From positions 146,001 through 210,000 of the forward strand of contig JAUSID010000072.1 in assembly GCA_030648295.1 (NCBI GenBank): DNA of 64,000 nt. The letters run 5' to 3'. Each line of letters begins with the position of its first letter. Positions within the stretch are counted from its first letter, which is position 1. Positions 1-7,827 of this stretch are shown here, one piece after another. The notes beneath the pieces are model-generated. The model worked only from the letters and a program-made list of their open reading frames with translations, did not search any database and had not been told where the DNA came from. This stretch comes from Opitutaceae bacterium (GTDB lineage Bacteria > Verrucomicrobiota > Verrucomicrobiia > Opitutales > Opitutaceae). Both the position numbers and the translations under genes were made by a program.

Positions 1-360
1 CCTCCGCCGGAGCGCGAGATTGTCATGAACGTGACAGGCAACATGGAGCGGTTCATCTGGGGGTTCGACGGCAAAAAATTGTCGGAAGCCGAGCCGATCT
101 CGTTGCGCTTCGGCGAACGCGTGCGGATCACGTTTATCAATCACACGATGATGGAGCATCCGCTGCACCTGCACGGCATGTTCATGGAATTGGAAAACGG
201 TGCGGGGGGGCTCCTGCCGCTAAAGCACACGGTGATCGTGAAGCCGGGAGAAAAAATCTCGGTGCTCGTGACGGCGGACGCGCGCGGCGACTGGGCATTT
301 CACTGCCACCTGCAATATCACATGGATGCGGGAATGTTCCGCGTGTTCAGGGTCGCCTGA
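1..360 (+). CDS. copA: CopA-type multicopper oxidase, C-terminal part
   Basis: The reading frame is open from the window edge, so this is the 3' end of a longer gene (CopA proteins are usually around 600 residues). The visible 119 residues hold the last cupredoxin domain. The copper ligand motif HPLHLHGMF lies in the middle and HCHLQYHMDAGMFR at the very end; the latter is the His-Cys-His cluster plus axial Met that binds the type 1 and type 3 coppers. In known systems CopA oxidises Cu(I) in the periplasm. copB follows after 10 bases, as in classical cop operons. Identification of the family is firm; the substrate is inferred. Confidence 0.92.
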   Translation, partial: PPPEREIVMNVTGNMERFIWGFDGKKLSEAEPISLRFGERVRITFINHTMMEHPLHLHGMFMELENGAGGLLPLKHTVIVKPGEKISVLVTADARGDWAFHCHLQYHMDAGMFRVFRVA

Positions 361-370
361 GAGAATCACC

Positions 371-1174
371 ATGAACACGAAAACGCTCGTTCAATGTGGT
401 GTCGCGCTGGCGCTCGTCGTTGGCTCGCCCGCGGTCGCTCACGCCGCCGACGCCGGGCATTCGAGTCATGGCGGTCTCGGCAAACCATTGCCGCCCGGCT
501 GGGAACCCGCGGTGCACGATCGAATGATCAACACGTTCACGTTGTTTGAAAAAGCCGAGTTCCGCACCGGCGACATGCCCGACGCGGCGGTGTTCGATGC
601 GCAAGGCTGGATCGGTGGCGACTTCCAGCGGTTCTGGTGGAAGGCCGAGGGAGAACAGCTCACCAAAGGCGCGAAGCCCGGAGAGATCGAAGTGCAAGCG
701 CTCTACAGCCGGCTGTTCAGCCCGTTCTGGGATGTTCAAGCGGGAGTGCGGCTCGACCGCAGCTATAGTGGCCCCGAGCGGGAAACGCGGGGGCATCTCG
801 TAATCGCTCTGGAGGGGCTGGCACCCTACTGGTTTGAAATCGAACCAGCGCTGTTCATCAGCGACAAGGGCAAGGTTTCGTTTTCATTCACCGGTTCGTA
901 TGATCTCCTGCTGACCCAACGTTTGGTGCTCCAACCGCGCCTGGATTTGCGGCTCGACGCCGAAAAACAAGACGGCGCACAGAGCATCCTCGGCGAAGGG
1001 GTCAACGACCTCGATGTAGGTTTACGCCTGCGGTATGACATCCGGCGGCAGTTCTCGCCCTACATCGGACTGGAGTGGCATCGGGCGCTCGGCAGCACCG
1101 TCGGGCTCACCCGTCGCGCCGGAAAAGATATTTCGAGGACCGCCCTGGTCTTCGGGCTGCGGGCCTGGTTCTGA
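371..1174 (+). CDS. copB: Copper resistance protein CopB
   Basis: This encodes 267 residues. The start at 371 is chosen because it gives a clean signal peptide ending around AVAHA and lies just after the copA stop. The short mature N-terminus is His-rich (HSSHGG). The rest is the CopB family outer-membrane beta-barrel, with the typical stretch DAQGWIGGDFQRFWWKAEGE and strands ending in an aromatic residue (final AWF). CopB is thought to bind or export copper at the outer membrane. The usual long Met/His-rich N-terminal repeat region of CopB is almost absent here. A degraded second copy lies at 3661-3913. Confidence 0.9.
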   Translation: MNTKTLVQCGVALALVVGSPAVAHAADAGHSSHGGLGKPLPPGWEPAVHDRMINTFTLFEKAEFRTGDMPDAAVFDAQGWIGGDFQRFWWKAEGEQLTKGAKPGEIEVQALYSRLFSPFWDVQAGVRLDRSYSGPERETRGHLVIALEGLAPYWFEIEPALFISDKGKVSFSFTGSYDLLLTQRLVLQPRLDLRLDAEKQDGAQSILGEGVNDLDVGLRLRYDIRRQFSPYIGLEWHRALGSTVGLTRRAGKDISRTALVFGLRAWF

Positions 1175-1217
1175 ATCTGGCAACGAAACAACAGCGTTCG
1201 GCAAAAAACGACCGATC

Positions 1218-1349
1218 ATGAAAACGAAAAACAAAATCATCCGCGCGATGTTCGCGCTGACCCAGGCGCAATGGCTGCGGCAAACGGTGCTGGCGCTCGC
1301 GCTCTTCATGCCGCTCTTCGGAGTGGAAGGCTGCGGACACAAGCACTGA
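1218..1349 (+). CDS. Tiny membrane peptide ending in GCGHKH
   Basis: A 43-residue ORF lies between copB and the flavocytochrome gene. It has a basic N-terminus (MKTKNK), one hydrophobic segment and a C-terminus ending GCGHKH. If the Cys were lipidated, only five residues would remain as a lipopeptide; the -2 Glu makes the lipobox (VEGC) poor, so a simple single-pass peptide is also possible. A similar 44-residue peptide at 5493-5627 shares the pattern M-x-x-K-N, an Arg four residues after the Asn, a central hydrophobic run and a final GC plus His tail. That resemblance, and the same island, argue that it is real. The His/Cys tail suggests metal binding, which is inference. Confidence 0.55.
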   Translation: MKTKNKIIRAMFALTQAQWLRQTVLALALFMPLFGVEGCGHKH

Positions 1350-1424
1350 GCCATCCGTCGGCACGGAGGCCGCCTTCCGAGTCAATCGGGACCCGGAAGG
1401 CGGCACCGCTGCAACGAACGTCTC

Positions 1425-2765
1425 ATGTCGAGCGACGAAACCAGCGGACGATCGGGCGCGCTGGCGCGCATGCTGGCGTATACGTTGATCGTGCTTTCGC
1501 CGCTCATCATCGTCGCGCTTGTCCGCCCGGCGACAGATCACAGTTTTGTCTATACGGTGGGCAAGAATCTCGCGCTGGTCGGCTTCGCGATGTTCGCGAT
1601 GCAGTTCGTCCTCTCCGCGCGGCTCAAGTGGATCGAGCGCCCGTTTGGGCTCAACCTCCTCTTCAGTTTCCACAAGGCGATGGCGGTCGTCGCATCGCTC
1701 CTGGTGTTTTCGCACCCGTTGTTGCTCGTGCTCGGCGGTGGCGAGCGCTCGCTGGTTTTAGGCCCGGAGGTGAGCTGGCACATCTGGCTGGGTCGAATCG
1801 CGATGGTCGTGATTCTATTTCACGTGCTGCTGGCGACCTTCCGGCTGATAATCCGGCTGAATTACGAAACGTGGCGCTTCGTCCACAACGTCGTTGCCGT
1901 GGTGTTTCTGCCGCTGGCGTTTCTCCATAGCTGGAAAGCGGGCGGCGATCTTCAGCTTCCTGCGATGCGGGTGTTGTGGGTAGTGCTGTTTGCTTCGGCT
2001 GCCGCCGCGTATGGCTGGCATCGCTTCGTGCGGCCGGTGCGCTTGCGGCGCGAACTCTACACAGTGACCGACGTGCGCAAGGAGGCTGATAGGGTCTGGA
2101 CGATCGCGCTCGCCGCGCCGGCCGGCGTGCAGCGGCTCGATTTTCTGCCGGGGCAGTTTCAGTTTCTCACCTTCCGCCGCGCTGCTCATCTGCCGGTGGA
2201 GGAGCATCACTGGACCATCTCCTCGAGCCCGTCGGAGAAAGGCGTGCTTCGCGCGACGATCAAGGAGTCGGGCGATTTCACGGCGACTATCGGCTCGACG
2301 AAACCGGGCGACACCGCGCTGATTTACGGCCCGTTCGGCCGCTTCTCGTATGCGCTGCACCCGGAGCAGCGCGATTTGGTTTTCATCGCTGGCGGTATTG
2401 GCATCACGCCACTGATGGCAATGCTGCGCCACATGCGCGACACTCAGGCGAAGCGCACCGTGACGCTGCTCTACGGCAACACCAACGAGCAGGACATCAC
2501 ATTCCGCGACGAGCTCGCCGAGATGGAACGCGCTGGCGTCGCTTCGCTCAAAGTGGTGCATATTTTGAGCAAGCCTTCCGCGGAATGGCGCGGCGAGCGG
2601 GGCCGGCTCGATGCGGAAACCGTCGCGAAGCTTTGCGAGCCGTTGGGCGCGGACCGGGCGTATTACCTCTGCGCTCCGCCAGCGGCGATGAGGCAGGCAA
2701 TCCGCGTTCTCCGGCAGGCGGGCGTGCCGCCGCGCCGAATCCTTTTCGAGCGTTTCAGCCTTTAA
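1425..2765 (+). CDS. Ferric reductase-like flavocytochrome (heme membrane domain plus FAD/NAD(P)H domain)
   Basis: This encodes 446 residues. The N-terminal 200 residues form about six membrane helices with three His pairs, each spaced 14 apart (H83/H97, H119/H133, H154/H168), as in the ferric reductase/NADPH oxidase heme domain. The C-terminal half is a ferredoxin-NADP reductase module: HHWTISSSP binds FAD, IAGGIGITPLMAML binds the nucleotide, and the end YLCAPPAAM...FERFSL is typical. Such enzymes move electrons from cytosolic NAD(P)H through two hemes to an acceptor outside the inner membrane, often Fe(III) or Cu(II). The metal island suggests metal reduction; the acceptor is not proven. 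The next gene starts 12 bases after the stop. Confidence 0.85.
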   Translation: MSSDETSGRSGALARMLAYTLIVLSPLIIVALVRPATDHSFVYTVGKNLALVGFAMFAMQFVLSARLKWIERPFGLNLLFSFHKAMAVVASLLVFSHPLLLVLGGGERSLVLGPEVSWHIWLGRIAMVVILFHVLLATFRLIIRLNYETWRFVHNVVAVVFLPLAFLHSWKAGGDLQLPAMRVLWVVLFASAAAAYGWHRFVRPVRLRRELYTVTDVRKEADRVWTIALAAPAGVQRLDFLPGQFQFLTFRRAAHLPVEEHHWTISSSPSEKGVLRATIKESGDFTATIGSTKPGDTALIYGPFGRFSYALHPEQRDLVFIAGGIGITPLMAMLRHMRDTQAKRTVTLLYGNTNEQDITFRDELAEMERAGVASLKVVHILSKPSAEWRGERGRLDAETVAKLCEPLGADRAYYLCAPPAAMRQAIRVLRQAGVPPRRILFERFSL

Positions 2766-2777
2766 CCGCCGTCCGTC

Positions 2778-3506
2778 ATGCAACCCTTGATTAACCTGAA
2801 ATCTTTCCTCGCCGTGCTGCTGGTGCTTGCGGTGCCGGGTGCCTTGCTCGTCGCTTATTTTCGTAACTATGATCCTGAAGCCGGCGGGCATGAGCACGCC
2901 GCGGGCGGCGCTTCAGGCGGCGCGGGCCACGATCACGACAAGGGCGGAAAATCCGAAGGGAAGAGTGGCGACATGCCGATGAAGGGACACGACGACATGT
3001 CGTCCGCCCAAAAAAGCGACATGCCCGTGTCGATGGGCCACGAAGGCACGAAGTCCACGACGCCAGCCCAGCCTGCGATGGAAGAATCCGGGCCGGCGGC
3101 GCTGATGCACATTGGAGCAAAGGGATTTTTCCTCGATCGGCCACAGACGTTTACGCCACGCGCCGACCAGGCGAAAACTCTCAGTGAAATCAAAGAGCGT
3201 TCCGCGATGGAAATGATGGCGGCAGACAAAAAACTTCAGGAGGCCGAGCAGCAGCTCTGGAAGCTCACGGCCAGCGAACGGCCCGATGTTGCGACAATCG
3301 AAGCCAAGGTCCGTGAAGTGGAAGAGCTGCGCGCCGACCAGCGGATCGCCTTCATCCGCTCCGTCTCGGAGGCCGCGAACCTGCTCACCCCGGAACAAAA
3401 GGAAGTCCTTCTTCGTAGCCGCGTCTCCTCGAAACCGGACGCCAATACGCCGGCGGCACATTCGAAGAAAACGGAAGGAACGGCAGAGCCCGCGCACAAA
3501 CACTAG
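2778..3506 (+). CDS. His/Met-rich Spy-like periplasmic protein
   Basis: This encodes 242 residues. An N-terminal signal or anchor helix (about residues 8-28) is followed by a low-complexity stretch rich in His, Met, Gly and Asp (to about residue 95). Then comes HIGAKGFFLDRPQ and a helical domain ending LTPEQKEVLL, close to the LTxxQ motif of Spy/CpxP periplasmic metal-responsive chaperones. It is paralogous to the protein at 6292-7386, which has the same HIGA-x-GFFLD-x-PQ hinge and helical region. It probably binds copper or protects proteins under metal stress; this is inferred from composition and neighbours. Confidence 0.7.
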   Translation: MQPLINLKSFLAVLLVLAVPGALLVAYFRNYDPEAGGHEHAAGGASGGAGHDHDKGGKSEGKSGDMPMKGHDDMSSAQKSDMPVSMGHEGTKSTTPAQPAMEESGPAALMHIGAKGFFLDRPQTFTPRADQAKTLSEIKERSAMEMMAADKKLQEAEQQLWKLTASERPDVATIEAKVREVEELRADQRIAFIRSVSEAANLLTPEQKEVLLRSRVSSKPDANTPAAHSKKTEGTAEPAHKH

Positions 3507-3549
3507 ACTCGGGCGCCGGGCTGGGAAATTGCCATGCGCTCGACGGTCT

Positions 3550-3570
3550 TATCGCCAAGACTCGGCGATA
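3550..3570. promoter_or_regulatory. Hairpin or operator-like inverted repeat
   Basis: A perfect 7-base inverted repeat, TATCGCC and GGCGATA, is separated by 7 bases in the gap after the Spy-like gene. It has no T run, so it is not a classical terminator. It could be an operator or a transcript hairpin. Confidence 0.3.
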
Positions 3571-3660
3571 GGTATTTATGCACGAAGTGTAAGGAACCGG
3601 GGCGCGTAGCTCCGTTCTGGGTTGGGACGACATGGTCTAGCGAGCGACGGACTCAGTGCC

Positions 3661-3913
3661 CGGGTGCCCCTCCACTCGCAACTGAATCCAATGCCTCGAT
3701 CCGAACCGCCCCCTGTCGATCTCAACGCCGCGTTCCAAGACGACAAGCGGTGGAGCGGCGCCATCGGGATCGACGACGTCGAATTCGGCTCACGCGTGCG
3801 CTGTGACATCGGTCGGCAAATCTCGCCCTGCATCGGCGTGCCGTTGCGCCATGTTGCCAGGGAAGGCGGCCGATCTCGCGCAGCGCACCGGCCCGCCACA
3901 CCGCGCGTCGTGA
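3661..3913 (+). pseudogene. Decayed copB remnant (3' portion)
   Basis: This occupies most of the 3507-3989 gap between genes. Translated, it reads GIDDVEFGSRVRCDIGRQIS, followed by PCIGVPLRH. The intact CopB in this window has GVNDLDVGLRLRYDIRRQFS followed by PYIGLEWHR at the same place. The match then shifts frame: after about 3855 the CopB-like text continues one frame over as KAADLAQRTG before an early stop. No start, signal peptide or upstream half can be found. It is therefore a frameshifted, 5'-truncated copy of copB, supporting a past duplication of the copper genes. Confidence 0.65.
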
Positions 3914-3989
3914 GAAATACAAACTGATCCGGCAATCCTCACTTCCCTCCCGCTCGAGTTTTTCCGTTTCCCATCACCAAAATGAAATC

Positions 3990-4385
3990 ATGAAATCACA
4001 CTTGACCCGCTTCCGCCTCCTAATCGCGACCACCGCCCTCGGCGCGTTCACTTCGCTCGTTTATGCCGGCCCCGGCCCGCAATACTGGCAGCGCGCCAAA
4101 CCTGTCACGTCCTTCACCGAGGCCAAGGCAGTTGGGCCTCACGATATGGTCACGATGCAATGCAAGAGCTGCAAAACCGTGATGATCCGAGACTCCAAAC
4201 ACGTCGGACCGCCGAGCAAGGGCAGCGAAGAGTGGTTCACCATTGGGTCCAAGCACACCTGTGACGAATGCAAAGGCGAGATCACCGTCGTCAGGGGCAA
4301 AAACGCCGACTCCATGCAGCACAACTGCAGCAAGTGCGGCGAGGGCACCGTGACATGCTGCGTCGCCGTGGCGGAAAAGAAGTGA
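3990..4385 (+). CDS. Secreted protein with three CxxC motifs
   Basis: This encodes 131 residues with a signal peptide (cleavage near LVYA). The mature part contains CKSCK, CDECK and CSKCG plus a late TCC, resembling a small zinc-ribbon or rubredoxin-like fold. It is clearly related to the protein at 5673-6191, which shares the order of CxxC motifs and the phrase CSKCG. Its start lies in the near-repeat ATGAAATC; the earlier ATG at 3982 runs into a stop after three codons. No named family is recognised. The location suggests a periplasmic metal-binding or redox role. Confidence 0.7.
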   Translation: MKSHLTRFRLLIATTALGAFTSLVYAGPGPQYWQRAKPVTSFTEAKAVGPHDMVTMQCKSCKTVMIRDSKHVGPPSKGSEEWFTIGSKHTCDECKGEITVVRGKNADSMQHNCSKCGEGTVTCCVAVAEKK

Positions 4386-4764
4386 CTCGTGGCGGCGCTA
4401 TTGAGGTGTCCGCTGACTCAACGGCCGTCCTGTCGGGTTGCAGCGACGGCCTTCATCCGGCTCGCGACCAATCTTTTTCAAATCAACCCCATGACCTGCT
4501 TCGAGACCAGGCGGCACACATGCTTTCGACCTTTCGACTCCGCATCCGTAGCGCTCAAATCAGGGCAACCTCACATGCGGGTAATACTCCATAGCGAGCG
4601 ACCGCTCACCGGCGCAAGATGGGGTGTTCGCACCCGAGCTATTAGCGATCTGAACTTACAATTCCGAGCCTTGGGGTGGAGGCCGCTCTAGCGTTTTTCT
4701 CTGGGTGCCGCCAACGGCTGGCACACCCGACGAAAGGCCGGAGCGTCGAATTTGCTCATCAAAC
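4386..4764. other. Intergenic region, no gene recognised
   Basis: About 380 bases between two + strand genes. Short open frames exist but show no family features, no convincing ribosome site and no signal peptide. An imperfect hairpin (GGCCGTC and GACGGCC, 4423-4451) follows the upstream gene. The stretch probably carries the promoter of the gene at 4765. Confidence 0.4.
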
Positions 4765-5277
4765 ATGCATGTTACGCGGGAACCGAAAGTCAGTGCTCTG
4801 CTCCGCATTTCCGCGGTGACATGCGCGCTACTGTGGTTCGTGGGAATCACCGTCTCGGGAGCAGGGCGCGTCTGCAATTGTGCGGGGCACGGAAAAGTTT
4901 GCTCCATTCACGAGCCCCACGACTTGTCCGAGCACGGGGACGCGGACGCTGTTGAGGCACGCCAGCACGCCACGGCTTCCCATCACGACGATGGAGAAGC
5001 GCCGCAAGGTCACTGCGGCAAGGACGGGTGCGAAGAACAGTGTCGTTGCGCGGCGACCATCCAGCCGTTGAGCACGACGATGGCGCCCCTCGCCATGCTG
5101 AAATCGGTTTCACAACCGGTGCTCAACATTTCCTTTTTGGATGTAACGCGTGCATACGCGTTCGTCGCTGGCAGATGCGACCGGGTTCGTCCGACGAGAC
5201 CCCATCATTGGGTGTTTACGCCGGAGGTGTGCCTTGGCCCCGCATTCCGTAGTCACGCGCCGCCCGTCTCCGTTTGA
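4765..5277 (+). CDS. His/Cys-rich single-pass membrane or secreted protein
   Basis: This encodes 170 residues from the ATG at 4765, chosen because it places a hydrophobic segment (VTCALLWFVGITVSGAG) about 17 residues from the N-terminus. The mature part begins with CNCAGHGKVC. It continues with an acidic His-rich stretch (about HASHHDD) and a Cys cluster CGKDGCEEQCRC, then a hydrophobic patch and a Pro-rich tail. Similar small His/Cys proteins occur beside heavy-metal efflux genes. I recognise no defined family; metal binding outside the inner membrane is inferred. Confidence 0.6.
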   Translation: MHVTREPKVSALLRISAVTCALLWFVGITVSGAGRVCNCAGHGKVCSIHEPHDLSEHGDADAVEARQHATASHHDDGEAPQGHCGKDGCEEQCRCAATIQPLSTTMAPLAMLKSVSQPVLNISFLDVTRAYAFVAGRCDRVRPTRPHHWVFTPEVCLGPAFRSHAPPVSV

Positions 5278-5492
5278 TTTGGACGGCGGGTGAGCCAGCG
5301 CGTTCACCGCTGCTTCGGATCCACCCTGCGGCTTCTGTGCCATTGCCCGGCACGGTGAAGTCAGCCGTTCATCGAGCGGCATCGCGACGCACTGAGAGAT
5401 TCTCGGTCCCGTCGACGTTCAAATGCACTGCGTTTAATTGCGGACGCAACGTTCGCAGCAACGCCACCCCCGAAACCAGAAGAGACAATTTT

Positions 5493-5627
5493 ATGAATAT
5501 CAAAAACACCGTCGTCAGAGTGATCCTCGCAGCGACCAAATCGAAACAGACAGTGCCGTTGCTGATGAGCCTGACGCTCATTGCCGCCGTGCTCGTCGTG
5601 ACCGGCTGCCAGCCGCCGCATCACTGA
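5493..5627 (+). CDS. Tiny predicted lipopeptide ending in GCQPPHH
   Basis: A 44-residue ORF is preceded by a purine-rich ribosome site (AGAAGAGA). It has a basic N-terminus (MNIKNTVVR), a hydrophobic core and VVTGC, which fits a lipobox (V-T-G-C). Cleavage and lipidation at this Cys would leave only CQPPHH as the mature peptide. It is the partner of the peptide at 1218-1349. Too short for most gene callers to trust, it is supported by the paralogue, the lipobox and the ribosome site. Confidence 0.6.
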   Translation: MNIKNTVVRVILAATKSKQTVPLLMSLTLIAAVLVVTGCQPPHH

Positions 5628-5672
5628 TCCATCCTTCAATCACAAACTCAGCCCAGAAAGAAACTCCACTTT

Positions 5673-6191
5673 ATGAATACGAAGCAGAATCTCCTCAGCA
5701 AAATCAGCCTTGGTTCCGGACTCGCAGCCGCCTTGGCGTTCGCCTTGTGCACGGCCGGCGCCGCAGAAAACACAAAAGGGCCGCCCGGACCGCCGGCCAC
5801 TCATCCAGCATCCCACCCCGGGCCAATGGGGGCGGCGGGGCCGATGAGCGAGGCGCAGCATCAGACGCATATGCAGCACATCACGACGCAGGCGCAGGCG
5901 GAAGCGCTGAAGCCTGGCGACTCGATGTCGATGGTCTGTAGCAAGTGCAAAGATGTCATGGTGCAGCCCGTGACCGCCGACAACGCGCACGTCAAAATGA
6001 TGACCGTCGGTGAAAAAACGATGTGTCACGGCTGCGACGGCACCGTCGAAGTCGTCGCCACCGGCAAAGGCGCCGGCAAGGACGCCGAAGTGAAGCACGT
6101 CTGCTCGAAGTGCGGCGACGACGCCATGTTCTGCGCCGCGACGAAGGCCGGCAGCGGTTCCATGAAGGGCATGGAAAAAATGATGAAGTGA
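5673..6191 (+). CDS. Secreted CxxC protein with Met-rich ends
   Basis: This encodes 172 residues. The signal peptide ends around CTAGAAE; a Pro/His/Met-rich spacer follows. The core carries CSKCKDVM, CHGCDG and CSKCGDDAMFC, so three CxxC pairs and a final Cys, in the same order as the protein at 3990-4385. The C-terminus is Met/Lys-rich (GMEKMMK). It is probably a periplasmic soft-metal binding protein; the family is unnamed to me. It lies 45 bases after the tiny lipopeptide gene and may be co-transcribed with it. Confidence 0.7.
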   Translation: MNTKQNLLSKISLGSGLAAALAFALCTAGAAENTKGPPGPPATHPASHPGPMGAAGPMSEAQHQTHMQHITTQAQAEALKPGDSMSMVCSKCKDVMVQPVTADNAHVKMMTVGEKTMCHGCDGTVEVVATGKGAGKDAEVKHVCSKCGDDAMFCAATKAGSGSMKGMEKMMK

Positions 6192-6291
6192 CTGGATCGC
6201 GTTCCTCCGGAGGGCGCCGGGCTGGTGTGAGCGACGCAGCATTGAGCTACCACACCAGTCCACCGCTCAGCATCGGGTCACGGACTCCAAC

Positions 6292-7386
6292 ATGAAACCA
6301 ATCCAAAATCGGACTATGAAAACTCGAATCCTAATTTTAACTACGCGCCTCACGTGCGCCGGCATCCTGGCATCGGCTCTCTTCGTAGGCGTCACGCATA
6401 AATCCCTGGCGGCTGCGCCGCCGGTCGATCCTGCACACGCGGCGCACGTCGCGTCGGGAGCGATGCCTCCCGATGCCGCGAAGGGCGAGCCCGCCCTGGC
6501 CCAGCAGATTTCCGAATTACAGACGAAGGTCACGCAACTCGAAGCGACGCTGGCGAAACACCCGCCAGCGATAGGCACCGCACCGGCAGCCGCAGCCATG
6601 CCGGGAATGACGGGCGCACCTGCATCTGCGGCTCCCGCGATGGCTATGGGAATGGAAAAGATGAAAGCTGGCGCCGCCATGCCCGGCATGGAGGCGAGCG
6701 CCGCCCCAGCGCCTGCGATGGCCGGCATGAGCGATCCTGCCGCTTCCGCGCCTGCGGGCGGAGCGATGAACATGATGGGCATGATGAGTCAGATGATGGG
6801 GATGATGGACAAAATGATGCCCATGGGGGGGACGAGCGCACCGATGCCCGCCGGCAGTATGGCCCCCGCGGCAACACCGATGAGCGGCATGGGCATGGGA
6901 AGCGACAAAATGGAGATGGCCGGGATGATGGGGATGAGCGCAATGAACGCAGCAGCGCCAGGAGCCATGCCGCAGTCCGCGCTACCCGGATATCCCGGCG
7001 CCTCTCACCTCTACCACATTGGCGCGACGGGCTTCTTCCTCGATCACCCCCAGCACATCGCGCTCACCACCGAGCAGCAGGCCGCGCTCAACAAGGCGAA
7101 GGAACAAGCACTGCTCGCGAAGAGCACGGCGGATCGGGCGATCCAACAAGCCGAGCAGGAACTGTGGACGCTCACCGCGGCGGATCAGCCGGACGCCACG
7201 GCGATTCAGGCGAAGATCGCGGCGATCGGAAAACTGACTGGCGATCAGCGCCTCGCCTTCATCCGTGCCGTGGGTGACGCGAGCAAGGTTCTCACCGACG
7301 AACAGCGCAAAGCTCTCGCCGGTTTTGCGGCGCCCGCTAGCGCCACTCCCGCTGCGGCTCCGATGCCTGGTATGAAAGGCATGTGA
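6292..7386 (+). CDS. Met-rich Spy-like periplasmic protein
   Basis: This encodes 364 residues; the ATG at 6316 is an equally good start, closer to the signal peptide that ends near KSLAA. A short coiled-coil-like stretch (LAQQISELQTKVTQLEATLA) is followed by about 150 residues dominated by Met, Gly, Ala and Pro (for example MMGMMSQMMGMMDKMM). The hinge HIGATGFFLDHPQ and a Spy-like helical domain ending LTDEQRKAL follow. The C-terminus is again Met-rich (PMPGMKGM). Clustered Met in the periplasm is typical of Cu(I) or Ag(I) binding. It is the larger paralogue of the protein at 2778-3506. Confidence 0.7.
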   Translation: MKPIQNRTMKTRILILTTRLTCAGILASALFVGVTHKSLAAAPPVDPAHAAHVASGAMPPDAAKGEPALAQQISELQTKVTQLEATLAKHPPAIGTAPAAAAMPGMTGAPASAAPAMAMGMEKMKAGAAMPGMEASAAPAPAMAGMSDPAASAPAGGAMNMMGMMSQMMGMMDKMMPMGGTSAPMPAGSMAPAATPMSGMGMGSDKMEMAGMMGMSAMNAAAPGAMPQSALPGYPGASHLYHIGATGFFLDHPQHIALTTEQQAALNKAKEQALLAKSTADRAIQQAEQELWTLTAADQPDATAIQAKIAAIGKLTGDQRLAFIRAVGDASKVLTDEQRKALAGFAAPASATPAAAPMPGMKGM

Positions 7387-7410
7387 GCGAACAACCAACC
7401 GGAGACAAAA

Positions 7411-7707
7411 ATGAAAAAGACCAAATCAAAACCTGTCGAATTCTCCTGCCACGCACCCACGGCGAAGGCAGTATTCATCGCGGGCACCTTTAACGATTGG
7501 AGGCCCGACGCCACGCCATTGCACAATCACCTGCCGGACGGCAGGTGGGCCGTCACGCTGCCGATCCCAATCGGCTATCACGAATACAAGTTCGTGGTTG
7601 ATGGCCAGTGGTGTTGCGAACCGGGCTGCGAGCGCGAACACAACGGCTGCCCCAAATGCTGCGCGAACGAGTTTGGCACGATGAACCGCGTCTTGGAAGT
7701 GAGGTGA
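7411..7707 (+). CDS. Stand-alone CBM48 (glycogen-binding) domain protein with Cys cluster
   Basis: This encodes 98 residues behind a good ribosome site (GGAGAC). The whole protein is one CBM48/AMPK-type glycogen-binding domain: AVFIAGTFNDWRPDATPL, then GRWAVTLPIPIGYHEYKFVVDGQW and the closing NEFGTMNRVLEV. Between the last strands sits an insertion with six Cys (CCEPGC, CPKCC). No signal peptide is visible, so it should be cytosolic. It could target enzymes to glycogen or sense it; the glucoamylase gene one kilobase downstream makes a link to glycogen use plausible. Confidence 0.8.
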   Translation: MKKTKSKPVEFSCHAPTAKAVFIAGTFNDWRPDATPLHNHLPDGRWAVTLPIPIGYHEYKFVVDGQWCCEPGCEREHNGCPKCCANEFGTMNRVLEVR

Positions 7708-7827
7708 GCATCGACCGCTTTACAACCAACCCGTGCGGCGCGCCCCGCCGCCGCCGCATGGGACCATCCTCGCTCAGAAGATAACCATCCCTGAATCGCG
7801 AAGGCACTCAGGACCGCTACGCCGGAT

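Noticed and set aside
4389..4691. 100-codon + strand frame in the metal island gap.
   Set aside because: No signal peptide, domain or ribosome site; composition looks random.
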